Assembly (NCBI GenBank): GCA_007115705.1
Contig: QXEO01001565.1
Coordinates: 1,882,960 to 1,946,959, forward strand
DNA length: 64,000 bases
Reading direction: 5' to 3'
DNA from: Dactylis glomerata
Taxonomy: Eukaryota > Streptophyta > Magnoliopsida > Poales > Poaceae
Shown: positions 55,625-64,000 of the stretch, piece by piece
Layout: every line of letters starts with the position of its first letter
Position numbering within the stretch: the first letter of the stretch is position 1
Notes under the pieces: model-generated
Database searches by the model: none
What the model was told of the DNA's origin: nothing
What the model saw: only the letters and a program-made list of their open reading frames with translations
Position numbers and translations under genes: made by a program

Positions 55625-56955
55625 TGAAAGGGCATTTCCCTAATAAATGTATTTTGGTGTTTGTTAACAACATTTGGTGAATTAACCATTCTATTTAAGT
55701 TCTGCAGATTTTCTAGGTTAATTCAGAATCTCGCGGAGGTTCACCCAAAAAGGGAAGAAAAGATCGAAGCCCGTAGTCCAGTAGTGGAGTTAGGGCTTAG
55801 TGGTCTTATAGGGTGCTTCGCGAAGGTGGAATTGGTGGAGAGGGGATCCTCGAAGTACTGCTATTGCTACTTCTAGGGCGGAGACTCCGGCCCTGGTGGC
55901 CGGAGACTCCGGCCTAGGAGTATCGCCCTAGCAATCCTCCCAGTTGGTCTAAGCAGAGACCTGCCCGGAGTTGGGCCGGAGACTTTTGTCTCTGGCCGGA
56001 GACTCCGGGTGGGGCGGAGACTCCGGTCCCAGTGGCCGGAGACTCCGGTCTCTCTGGCTGGGTTAGGGTTTGCTAAGGAGTTGGTCTATGCAGTGACCAG
56101 GCCGGAGTTGGGCCGGAGACTTCTGTCTCTGGCCGGAGACTCCGGCCCTGGAGTCACTTAGGGCGGAGACTCCGGCCCTCCTAGCCGGAGACTCCGGCCC
56201 TAGTCGACCAGCAACGGCTACATTTCGAGGAGGAGTATATAAAGCCTTCTTCTTCCTCAAGAGAAGGCTGTGGCTTCCACTCTCTCTCCACCATTGTTCC
56301 AAAGCTTCAAAGCTCAAGATCTCTCTCCCTAGCCAATAGAACTCAAAGCCCTTTTGGGATTTGAGGGAGAAGACCTAGATCTACACTTCCACCAAGGCGA
56401 TTTGATTTCCCCCCTCTCTTTGTTGAGGGGCTTGTTACTTGTGTGATTCATCGGATTTATAGCCGGAAGAAGCCGTCCCCCAAGCTTGACTTTGTGTGTA
56501 AGAGCTTGGTGGGCCTATTGGGAGCCTCCAATTGAGTTGTGGAGCTTGCCCCAATACTTTGTGTAAAGGTGTCGTGCCGCCTTCAAGGGCATCGCTTAGT
56601 GGAGCGTGAACTCGCCTTTGTGGCTTGTTCACCGGAGAATAGGGTGAGCCTTTGTGGCGTTGGTGGCCTTTGTGGCACCACACCTCTCCAACGTAGACGT
56701 ACTTCCCGTAACAAGGAAGGAACTACGGGAATACATCCTCGTGTCTTCGTGTCTCCATTGCGGTGACCTCTATCCTTTACTTGTGCCTTTACTTATATTG
56801 TTATTGCTAGCTTGCTTGTCACTCTAGGTAAATTCACTTAGTATCACATCTAGAGAATTTACCTTCTTGTCTAGCCCTAACTTGAAAAGAATTAAAATTA
56901 TTGGGTAGCTCCTATTCACCCCCCCCCCCCTCTAGTCGCTCATACGATCCTTTCA
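55625..56955 (+). repeat. 5' LTR of Copia-2
   Basis: 1331 bp, TGAAAGGGCATTT...GATCCTTTCA. U3 holds about ten CCGGAGACTCCGG-type near-palindromes (55877-56205). TATATAAAG at 56236-56244 is followed by a small hairpin GCCTTCTTCTTCCTCAAGAGAAGGC-like leader. The R/U5 part ('GCCTTTGTGGC' repeats, 'TCTAGAGAATTTACC') is clearly related to Copia-1. Confidence 0.92.
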
Positions 56956-56957
56956 TT

Positions 56958-56969
56958 TGGTATCAGAGC
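56958..56969 (+). promoter_or_regulatory. Copia-2 primer binding site
   Basis: TGGTATCAGAGC directly after the LTR end, complementary to initiator tRNA-Met. Confidence 0.92.
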
Positions 56970-57013
56970 GTGGTCTCTTATTCGGGCTTAACCGCCTAAG
57001 AGTTTGAGCAACT

Positions 57014-59749
57014 ATGGAAGGGGATAAGGGTAATGAAACTCCTCCCGAAAGTACTCCTCCATCTATCTCTTCCTCTTCAATCTCACGTGAAGAGCATTTG
57101 GCGTCCTTGGACACAATGCAAACCACTATGAGATTGGAGATGAAGGCTATGTTTGAGGAATACTTTGGAAGAAAACCTTCCGGGCCCACCGACCCAAACA
57201 CCACTCCTAGTGTGGAACTCTCCTTGGCTAAGGTGAAGCCACCTAACAATGGCTCCACCTCCGCCGAGAATAAAGGTGACTCTCCTAAGGAAAATGATGG
57301 TCCGGCAAAGGGTGCTAACATTCCACCCCCTAACACTTACTCTCCTCCGCCGGTCCATTATCCTATGCCACACATTAACAACATGGGATCTCCTCCTAAG
57401 CTTGATTCTCGCAATTTTATTAAATGGCAAGGACTAATGAAATCTCATATTTCTAGCTCTTCTACTCATTTGTGGAGGGTCATACAAAATGGCTTTGCAC
57501 CTCATGATCCTCTCAATTTGACCGGAAGGGAAGAAGTTGATGAGCAACTCAATTCCACTGCCAAGCATCTCCTTCAACAGGCCGTACCGGATACTCATGC
57601 GGTACACATCAACAACTTGAACACCGCCAAGGAAGTATGGGACTATCTCACTATGCTCTTCATTGGGAATGAAAGTATTCGGTCCTCCAAGTTTGATGAG
57701 CTCAAAAGTGAAGAAAGGGATTTCATTATGCGTGATAATGAGACTCCCGATGAGATGTACCAAAGGATCTTGGCTCTTGCAACGGCCTTGACCGGGTTTG
57801 GGTGCAAAGACAATGGTGATGACTATATCAAGCGTATGTTCATCACCTCCATCAACCCAAGAGAACCAATGCGATCCGAGATAATCCGTTCAAGACCGGA
57901 TTTTGGGAGTATGACCTCAAATGAAGTTATTTGTGAGTTCATCGCCTTGTCTATCTTGAAGAAGAACGCGGAAGAAACTAGAGCCCGTGTTCTTGCCGGA
58001 CAAGGAGTTCACAATCTTGCTCTCAAGGCCAAGGTGGTGTCCAAGCAAGGAGAAGGAGTAGAAGAAATATATGAAGAAGAGTGTTGGTCTCCAGAAGATC
58101 TCAAGTTTGCACTTCATGAACACTTGGCTCTCAATGCAAATGCCTTTTGGGATGCCAACAAGCACAAGACAAAGGGATCCAAGTTCAAATCCTTTCCAAG
58201 AAAAGGTGGTGACTCTAAAGTGAGGCATTGCTACAATTGTGGAGGAATCAAGCACTTCATCGCCGAATGTCCTTATGAGAACAAGGAGGACAATGAGGGC
58301 CGGCTCGTCCCCAAGCGCCGGTCATCAAAGTTCTACCCATCCAAGAAACATGGGAACAAGGACAACAAGAAGAAAGGAGAAAGGGTATTGGTGGTTCATG
58401 AGGAGTATGACTCCGAGTCCGATGATGATGACTCCGTTGATGAAGAGAATGGAGAAGTGGCCGCCATTGCTATTGTCTCCACACCACCTACATCCCTCTT
58501 CAACTCACTAAATGAGAACGCCATCATCACCACTCACAAGTGTCTTATGGCTAAGGCCTCGGAGGTAACCTCATCACCTACTCCTTCATCATCTCATTCC
58601 AATACTACCTCTTTGGATGATGTGAGTAGTCTTAAGATTAAGAAAGAACTAGTTTCTTGTGATGATTTTCTTGCTAACATGAAGGGGCCAACCAAGATAT
58701 ATGTTGAGACACTAATGTGTGAACTTGGTGATGCCCATGACACCATCAAGGAGAAGGAAGAGTTGGAAAGATTAGCCGCCGATGATATTGGCTCTCTATC
58801 AATTGAGCTCGAAGAAGAGCAAAACTTGAGAGTCTCTTTAGAGGAGAAATTGTTGGGACTAGAAGAGTCTCATAATCTAATCTTGTCAAAACTCACTAAA
58901 GAACGTGACCATGCTCTCGCCATGGTCAAGTTGCTTAAAAAGGAGAAAGTTGAATTTGACGTTGGTCATAATGATCTTTGTGAGAAGTTTGAGAAGCTTG
59001 AAGAAGCTCACAAGGCTTTGGAGGGCAAATTCTCTCATCTCACCAAGATTCGTGAACAACTTCAAATTCAACTAACTATTGAACAATCTAAAGTCCCCCC
59101 AATGCAAGTTATTGAAGTTCCTTGTTCTTCTAACTCTATTTGTGATCATAGTGATATCATTGAGGAGAACAATAGGTTGAAGGCCGATCTTGCTAAGGGC
59201 CTTGCCACTTGCATTCAAGGAGAGAAGAATCTAAATGATCTCCTGAACAATCAAAGATTGTACAAGGGAAAGGAGGGCCTCGGTTTTGTTGCCAAGTCCT
59301 CAAAGAAAGGGGATCTTTGTTTGGTGGCCGAGTCCTCAAAGAAGAAGAAGAACAAGAAGAACAAGAAGAAGACAAAGCCTGCTGCTGCTCCTACTCCTCA
59401 TGTCCCCTTTGATATTTGTTACACCGAGGAGGAGTGGGAGGAGCTGAATGGAAAGAAGAAAATCGAGGAGACCGGAGTCTCCGGGTCAAAGGCTCCGGAG
59501 TCTCCGGTTAGTTCATCTACCCCGGAGTCTCCGTCCCCAAAGACCGGAGTCTCCGGCCCTTCTCATAATAATTTTGCAGGAAAATATAATCCTCATTATG
59601 TTCTTCTTAGGGACTATTATGGTGATGTCTATGCTAAATATGTTGGTCCCTATAATGGTTTCATTGAATATGCTATTTGGGTACCTAAGATTCTTGTGAC
59701 TAACAAAAGAGGACCCATTCAAAGATGGGGACCTAAAACCAAGAATTAA
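57014..59749 (+). CDS. gag: Copia-2 Gag, 911 aa
   Basis: Intact frame 45 bases after the PBS. Residues 1-120 are Ser/Pro-rich and acidic. A UBN2-type capsid domain begins at about 127 ('PPKLDSRNFIKWQGLM') and extends to ~340. The CCHC knuckle CYNCGGIKHFIAEC is at 406-419. A basic tract, a very acidic stretch ('DSESDDDDSVDEENGE'), and coiled coil at about 585-745 follow, then a Lys/Asn-rich tract. A linker of PESP/TGVSG words (residues ~820-855) encodes the same CCGGAG-N-CTCCGG palindrome as the LTR. The C-terminal block 'YVLLRDYYGDVYAKYVGPYN' is shared with Copia-1. Gag assembles particles around the RNA. Ends at TAA, just before pol in another frame. Confidence 0.93.
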   Translation: MEGDKGNETPPESTPPSISSSSISREEHLASLDTMQTTMRLEMKAMFEEYFGRKPSGPTDPNTTPSVELSLAKVKPPNNGSTSAENKGDSPKENDGPAKGANIPPPNTYSPPPVHYPMPHINNMGSPPKLDSRNFIKWQGLMKSHISSSSTHLWRVIQNGFAPHDPLNLTGREEVDEQLNSTAKHLLQQAVPDTHAVHINNLNTAKEVWDYLTMLFIGNESIRSSKFDELKSEERDFIMRDNETPDEMYQRILALATALTGFGCKDNGDDYIKRMFITSINPREPMRSEIIRSRPDFGSMTSNEVICEFIALSILKKNAEETRARVLAGQGVHNLALKAKVVSKQGEGVEEIYEEECWSPEDLKFALHEHLALNANAFWDANKHKTKGSKFKSFPRKGGDSKVRHCYNCGGIKHFIAECPYENKEDNEGRLVPKRRSSKFYPSKKHGNKDNKKKGERVLVVHEEYDSESDDDDSVDEENGEVAAIAIVSTPPTSLFNSLNENAIITTHKCLMAKASEVTSSPTPSSSHSNTTSLDDVSSLKIKKELVSCDDFLANMKGPTKIYVETLMCELGDAHDTIKEKEELERLAADDIGSLSIELEEEQNLRVSLEEKLLGLEESHNLILSKLTKERDHALAMVKLLKKEKVEFDVGHNDLCEKFEKLEEAHKALEGKFSHLTKIREQLQIQLTIEQSKVPPMQVIEVPCSSNSICDHSDIIEENNRLKADLAKGLATCIQGEKNLNDLLNNQRLYKGKEGLGFVAKSSKKGDLCLVAESSKKKKNKKNKKKTKPAAAPTPHVPFDICYTEEEWEELNGKKKIEETGVSGSKAPESPVSSSTPESPSPKTGVSGPSHNNFAGKYNPHYVLLRDYYGDVYAKYVGPYNGFIEYAIWVPKILVTNKRGPIQRWGPKTKN

Positions 59750-59759
59750 TCTCTTGTAG

Positions 59760-62700
59760 GACATTGCTTCCGGAGGAGTAAAATGGATTATTGATAGTGG
59801 TGCCACAAGCCACATGACCGGAAGCAAAAATATTGTGGAAGATCTAAAGCCCAATACTTCAAATGTCACGGTCTCATATGGTGATAATTCATCCTCTAAG
59901 GTACTTGGTTTCGGTAAGGTGGTGATCACTCCGGACGTGTCCCTAGTGAATGTCATGCTTGTCGAAACCATTGGTTATAATCTACTTTCCGTTCATCAAC
60001 TTGCTACTATGGGCTATGCCACATATTTTGATGTTGATATTGTGGTCGTCATGTGGAGTAAGTCTCTCAAGGTTGCCTTTGTTGGGTATGTCGAAAACGG
60101 CTTGTATGTGGTGGACTTTTCGGAGAAACCCACTACGGCCGCGATATGCCTAATTGCTAAGGCCGACGTGGGATGGCTTTGGCATCGCCGGTTAGCCCAC
60201 GTCAATATGAGAGCTTTGCAAAATCTCTACACCGAAGGCCACATACTCGGACTAAAAGATGTTTCTTTTGCCAAAGATCGTGTTTGTAGGGCATGTATTG
60301 AAGGAAAGATGCATGAAACAAGTCATCCAAGCAAGACCATTATCTCTTCCAAGAGGTGCTTGGAGCTCCTTCACATGGATCTCTTTGGACCTCCCACTTA
60401 TGCAAGTCTTGGTGGCAAGAAATATTGCTTGGTGATTGTTGATGACTACTCAAGATACACTTGGGTTTATTTCTTTGAGTTCAAAAGTGAGACCCAACAA
60501 ACCGTCAAAGACTTTGCCACCGAAGTTGAGCGTCAATTCAATACCACCATATTGACTATAAGAAGTGACAATGGCACCGAGTTCAAGAACTACTCCTTAA
60601 ATGAGTTTCTTAGTGATGCGGGTATCAAACATCAATATTCCGCTGCATATACCCCGCAACAAAATGGAGTTGCCGAGAGGAAAAACCGGACTCTTATGGA
60701 TGCGGCAAGAACTATGTTGGCGGAGTTCAAGTCTCCATACAACTTTTGGGCCGAAGCTATCAATACCGCATGCCATGCCACCAACCGGCTCTATCTCCGC
60801 AAGAACTTGAACAAGACTCCATATGAAATTCTTACCGGGCAAAAGCCCAACATCAAGTACTTCCGGGTATTTGGTTGTAAGTGTTTCTATCTCAAGAAAG
60901 GTGTTCGTTTGTCAAAATTTGATTCTAAAGCATTAGAGGGTATCTTTGTTGGTTACTCCACGGACTCACACTCCTATAGGATCTATAGCAAGTCCACCGG
61001 GCATGTTATAGAGACTTGTAATGTGAGGTTCGATGAGGATAATGGTTCCTTTGTAGGACAAAGTTGTGTTCGTGATGTAGGTGACGAAATTCCTCCCCAA
61101 GCGATAAGAAGAATGGGTGTCGGATTCTTCCGGCCCATTGAGGGACACCTTTTGGCCAAAGGAGAAGGACAATGCTCTACACATGTGGAGCCTTCACCTG
61201 CTGAACACACACAGGACATTGACCAAAGACAAGCTGCACACCCTCAACCTCAAGATCATCCCACCGAGCAATCTTGCCCGGAGTCTCCGGCCCCTGTGGT
61301 CCGGACTCTCCGGCCTATACCGGAGTCTCCGGGTATGGATACCGGAGTCTCCGGGGGTGATCAAGCCTTTGATGAAGATCCTTCGGAATTCCGTGGCTAT
61401 GGTCCACTTGATGATCAAGGCAATCCACTTAATGGTCAAGGCGAGGACCAGAACAGTGATCATGAAGATGATCAAGTAGTCTCTCAAGAATCTCCTCTTG
61501 AGGCTCGCACTCGCCGTGAGAAGAAGCTTGAGTCCATTCTACGACAAAGAAGCATATCCTTGGAAAATGTGGTTGGAAGTGTTCGTAAAGGTGTCTCCAC
61601 TAGGAGGCAACTTTCTAACTTTTGCTCTCATCATGCTTTTGTCTCTTGTATAGAACCCAAGAAAGTTTATGAGGCGCTTGAGGATCCGGATTGGCTTGAT
61701 GCCATGCATGATGAACTCAACAACTTCGAGCGCAACAATGTGTGGACTCTAGTAGAAAGGCCTAAAGATTGCCGTAATGTCATTGGGACCAAGTGGATCT
61801 TCAAGAACAAGCAAGATGCAAATGGCATAGTCATTCGTAATAAGGCAAGATTGGTGGCTCAAGGTTTCTCCCAAGTTGAGGGTATTGACTTTGGTGAAAC
61901 TTTCGCTCCCGTTGCCCGTCTTGAATCCATTCGCATCTTACTTGCATATGCATCACATCATAACTTTAAACTTCAACAAATGGATGTCAAAAGTGCATTT
62001 CTCAACGGTCCCTTAAATGAATTGGTTTTTGTGAAGCAACCCCCGGGCTTCGAAAACCCTAAGTTTCCTAACCACGTTTACAAACTTGATAAGGCACTCT
62101 ATGGCCTCAAACAAGCCCCACGTGCGTGGTATGAGCACCTTAAAGAGTTGTTGGTTGATCGTGGTTTTGAAATTGGGGTGATCGATCCCACTCTTTTTAC
62201 TAAGAAGGTCAATGGGGAGCTTTTCATTTGCCAAATATATGTTGATGATATTATATTTGGTTCTACTAACAAAGCTTTCAATAATGAGTTTGCCAAGCTC
62301 ATGACCGACAAGTTTGAGATGTCTATGATGGGGGAGTTGGAGTTCTTCCTTGGATTTGAAGTTAAACAATTGAAGGGAGGGACTTTTGTGAACCAAGCCA
62401 AATATACCCAAGACATGCTCAAGAGGTTCGAGATGATAGGAGTCAAAGGTGCAAAGACTCCCATGCCAACAAAGGTTAATCTTGATCTCGATCCTAATGG
62501 TAAAGAAGTGGATCAAAAACTCTATAGATCTATGATTGGTTCCTTGCTTTACCTTTGTGCATCTAGACCGGACATTATGTTAAGTGTGGGAGTTTGTGCA
62601 CGTTTTCAAGCCGCACCAAAGGAAAGCCACTTAGTGGCGGTCAAGAGAATCTTTCGATATTTGGTGAATACCCCTAACTTTGGTCTTTGGTATCCAAAAG

Positions 62701-63191
62701 GAGCAAGTTTTGATCTTATAGGTTACTCGGATTCGGATTGGGCGGGAGACAAATTGGAACGGAAATCAACCTCCGGGGCTTGCCAATTTCTTGGTAGGTC
62801 TTTGGTGTGTTGGTCATCTAAGAAACAAAATTGTGTGTCTCTCTCTACCACCGAAGCCGAATATGTAGCCGTGGCTAGTTGTTGTGCACAACTCTTATGG
62901 ATGAGGCAAACTTTGAAGGATTACGGTGTCATTTTTGACAAAGTGCCTCTTTTGTGTGATAATGAAAGTGCAATCAAGATCGCTCACAACCCGGTGCAAC
63001 ACAATAAGACGAAGCATATTGAGATTCGTCATCATTTCATTCGGGATCATGTCAACCGAGGAGAAATTGATCTATCTTATGTTGGCACTCATGAGCAACG
63101 TGCCGATATATTCACAAAGCCTCTTGATGAAGCAAGATTCTGGGAATTGAGGCATGAACTAAATATCATTGATTCAAGCAATGTGGCTTGA
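59760..63191 (+). CDS. pol: Copia-2 Pol (protease, integrase, RT, RNase H), ~1143 codons
   Basis: Open from the TAG at 59757-59759 to TGA at 63189. The first ATG (59814) lies inside the protease motif 'IDSGATSHMTG', so Pol cannot simply start there; it needs a frame change, splicing or another junction with Gag. Order: protease; integrase finger ('WLWHRRLAHVNM', CRAC); DDE core ('HMDLFGPP', 'IRSDNGTEFKN', 'NGVAERKNRT'); a linker with PESP/TGVSG words (about 61276-61356); RT ('QMDVKSAFLNGP', active site 'YVDDIIFGSTN' near 62240); RNase H ('DSDWAGDKLERKSTSG', 'STTEAEYVA', 'CDNESAIKI'). All catalytic residues are present and no stop interrupts it, so this copy may encode working enzymes. Confidence 0.93.
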   Translation, partial: DIASGGVKWIIDSGATSHMTGSKNIVEDLKPNTSNVTVSYGDNSSSKVLGFGKVVITPDVSLVNVMLVETIGYNLLSVHQLATMGYATYFDVDIVVVMWSKSLKVAFVGYVENGLYVVDFSEKPTTAAICLIAKADVGWLWHRRLAHVNMRALQNLYTEGHILGLKDVSFAKDRVCRACIEGKMHETSHPSKTIISSKRCLELLHMDLFGPPTYASLGGKKYCLVIVDDYSRYTWVYFFEFKSETQQTVKDFATEVERQFNTTILTIRSDNGTEFKNYSLNEFLSDAGIKHQYSAAYTPQQNGVAERKNRTLMDAARTMLAEFKSPYNFWAEAINTACHATNRLYLRKNLNKTPYEILTGQKPNIKYFRVFGCKCFYLKKGVRLSKFDSKALEGIFVGYSTDSHSYRIYSKSTGHVIETCNVRFDEDNGSFVGQSCVRDVGDEIPPQAIRRMGVGFFRPIEGHLLAKGEGQCSTHVEPSPAEHTQDIDQRQAAHPQPQDHPTEQSCPESPAPVVRTLRPIPESPGMDTGVSGGDQAFDEDPSEFRGYGPLDDQGNPLNGQGEDQNSDHEDDQVVSQESPLEARTRREKKLESILRQRSISLENVVGSVRKGVSTRRQLSNFCSHHAFVSCIEPKKVYEALEDPDWLDAMHDELNNFERNNVWTLVERPKDCRNVIGTKWIFKNKQDANGIVIRNKARLVAQGFSQVEGIDFGETFAPVARLESIRILLAYASHHNFKLQQMDVKSAFLNGPLNELVFVKQPPGFENPKFPNHVYKLDKALYGLKQAPRAWYEHLKELLVDRGFEIGVIDPTLFTKKVNGELFICQIYVDDIIFGSTNKAFNNEFAKLMTDKFEMSMMGELEFFLGFEVKQLKGGTFVNQAKYTQDMLKRFEMIGVKGAKTPMPTKVNLDLDPNGKEVDQKLYRSMIGSLLYLCASRPDIMLSVGVCARFQAAPKESHLVAVKRIFRYLVNTPNFGLWYPKGASFDLIGYSDSDWAGDKLERKSTSGACQFLGRSLVCWSSKKQNCVSLSTTEAEYVAVASCCAQLLWMRQTLKDYGVIFDKVPLLCDNESAIKIAHNPVQHNKTKHIEIRHHFIRDHVNRGEIDLSYVGTHEQRADIFTKPLDEARFWELRHELNIIDSSNVA

Positions 63192-63657
63192 GCTAGGTGC
63201 ATTTACTCCCATACTCTAACGTGTGTGTTGTTCTAGATGTGGGCATGGATATAGGGGGAGTGCGGTCCTAATTGATTGGGCTATCCCTCCCCCCATAATG
63301 CCGATAGTAAGCGTATTGTTCTATCTTGTCAGTGGTGACACGTTTGAGCTTAATCGATGAGTCTAGGTTTTGGGCCCAAGATATATCTTCGCGGTGCCAT
63401 ACCTTTGTACTCATACATGGTGGCCCTTTGGTCACCAACCTCCCTAGTGGAGGAGTTTCCCATTTGACTTTATTGCCTTATTTTTATGGGAAGATGCTCA
63501 TGGTTGGTCTTATTTGATTTTGTTTGCATGTTTGCAAGCATGAGCATGTTGTACCACACAGTGACAATGTGTCCATCCCAAGCCCATCTCATCCTAAAAC
63601 AAACCTAATCTCTAAATGACATGTCCTTCACACCATAAATATTGATCTGGTCGAGGG
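63192..63657 (+). other. Copia-2 post-pol conserved non-coding block
   Basis: No frame. 63233-63310 and 63345-63425 match Copia-1 positions 23667-23750 and 23775-23860 closely, including ATAGGGGGAGTGCGG (PPT-like) and CCCTCCCCCCATAATGCCGATAGTA. This is unusual conservation for non-coding DNA between two otherwise distinct elements. Confidence 0.7.
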
Positions 63658-63737
63658 GGGCCGGAGACTCCGGGGCTTACAGCCCGGAGACTCCGGTGGG
63701 CCGGAGACTCCGGGGTAAGTACCGGAGACTCCGGCCC
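63658..63737 (+). repeat. Internal CCGGAGACTCCGG cluster of Copia-2
   Basis: Four CCGGAGACTCCGG units in 80 bp, the same motif as the LTR cluster. It stands directly before the hairpin and extra-ORF leader, the place where Copia-1 has its own CCGGCTATAGCCGG cluster. Confidence 0.85.
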
Positions 63738-63758
63738 GGGCAGTTTCAAAAATCACTT

Positions 63759-63812
63759 AGGGCACGGGGTGGGGAAGAACGGTTCATTCTTCCCCACTCG
63801 CCCCCGTGCCCT
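63759..63812 (+). other. Large hairpin ahead of Copia-2 extra ORF
   Basis: AGGGCACGGGGTGGGGAAGAA pairs with TTCTTCCCCAC and CCCCGTGCCCT, leaving a 7-base loop and a 5-base bulge. Counterpart of the Copia-1 hairpin at 24233-24273. Confidence 0.75.
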
Positions 63813-63943
63813 ACACTCGCCCCCTGCCGCCCCCTCTTCGAAGATCGCTGCCCGGAGCTCTCCCAAGCCCCGGGATCCACCGTGCCACCGGCCAATCTTT
63901 CCCTTGAGGGTGTGGGAACCTCCCCACCGACCGATTTGCGCCA

Positions 63944-64000
63944 ATGGACTCCGGTAAATGTGCTCTTCATCTTCTCCATCTAGTTCCATCTAGATCTATG
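63944..64000 (+). CDS. Copia-2 extra ORF: putative 10-nt first exon and start of intron (partial)
   Basis: ATGGACTCCG|GTAAATG: a start codon in CCAATGG context followed ten bases later by a good donor. Copia-1 has ATGGATCAGG|GTACCC at the equivalent place, with an acceptor 348 bp downstream that puts its long ORF in frame. The window ends inside the intron, so the rest cannot be seen. Confidence 0.5.
   Translation, partial: MDSGKCALHLLHLVPSRSM

Larger units (their letters stand above)
55625..64000 (+). mobile_element. Copia-2: Sirevirus LTR retrotransposon, 5' LTR to start of extra ORF (continues past window)
   Basis: 5' LTR 55625-56955, PBS TGGTATCAGAGC at 56958, open gag (57014-59749), open pol (59760-63191), conserved spacer, palindrome cluster, hairpin and the first 10-nt exon of an extra ORF. 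Same order as Copia-1 but undamaged as far as visible. Extra ORF body, PPTs and 3' LTR are outside. Inserted at the 3' edge of the Retand-2 internal region. Confidence 0.93.

Noticed and set aside
1..64000. tRNA, rRNA, microRNA or CRISPR features
   Set aside because: No cloverleaf, rRNA motif or regular spacer array recognised; the only tRNA-like matches are retroelement primer sites.

Overview
The window is transposable-element-rich DNA from a grass nuclear genome, most likely a Pooideae species. The reasons are an Athila-lineage LTR family of the Triticeae/Pooideae type (start TGATACGTCTCAAACG, tRNA-Asp-like primer site), Sirevirus (Copia) elements with TGGTATCAGAGC primer sites, Tat/Retand Gypsy elements with antisense extra genes, and a GC-rich gene closely resembling the rice auxin-oxidation dioxygenase DAO. 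No bacterial, organellar, rRNA, tRNA or CRISPR feature was recognised. The species cannot be fixed from the sequence alone.

Layout, left to right. 1-3222: 3' part of an Athila-like element, inserted in the gag of a decayed Tat/Retand element (Retand-1, 3223-11213) that keeps gag/protease remnants, an antisense Transposase_28-type gene and a 3' LTR. Retand-1 itself interrupts a Harbinger ORF1 remnant (11214-11531). 11867-13527: a six-exon gene of unknown function whose six exons join in one frame. 14.8-16.5 kb plus 39.5-40.3 kb: one LINE fragment, interrupted first by a hAT-type MITE (15278-15845) and then by a 23 kb Sirevirus (Copia-1, 16535-39529). Copia-1 is itself interrupted in its extra ORF by a three-LTR Athila-like tandem element (25273-36914, target duplication GGCAG). 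40303-41488: a Harbinger transposase pseudogene. 41739-42798: an intact three-exon DAO-like gene on the minus strand. 43059-55624: a second Tat/Retand element (Retand-2) with long open gag-protease and RT-integrase frames, an internal RT/RNase H deletion, and a multi-exon antisense gene. 55625 to the end: a second Sirevirus (Copia-2) with open gag and pol, inserted at the 3' edge of the Retand-2 internal region and running out of the window.

Only two loci look like host genes: the unknown six-exon gene and the DAO-like gene. The DAO-like gene is squeezed between a Harbinger remnant and a Gypsy LTR that starts 260 bp upstream of its ATG. The rest is a nested transposon stack whose order can be read from target-site duplications and rejoined reading frames. 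The most unusual material is in the Sireviruses: element-specific CCGG-capped palindromes, and a shared layout of palindrome cluster, G-rich hairpin and 10-nt first exon ahead of the extra ORF. The antisense multi-exon gene inside Retand-2 is equally notable.
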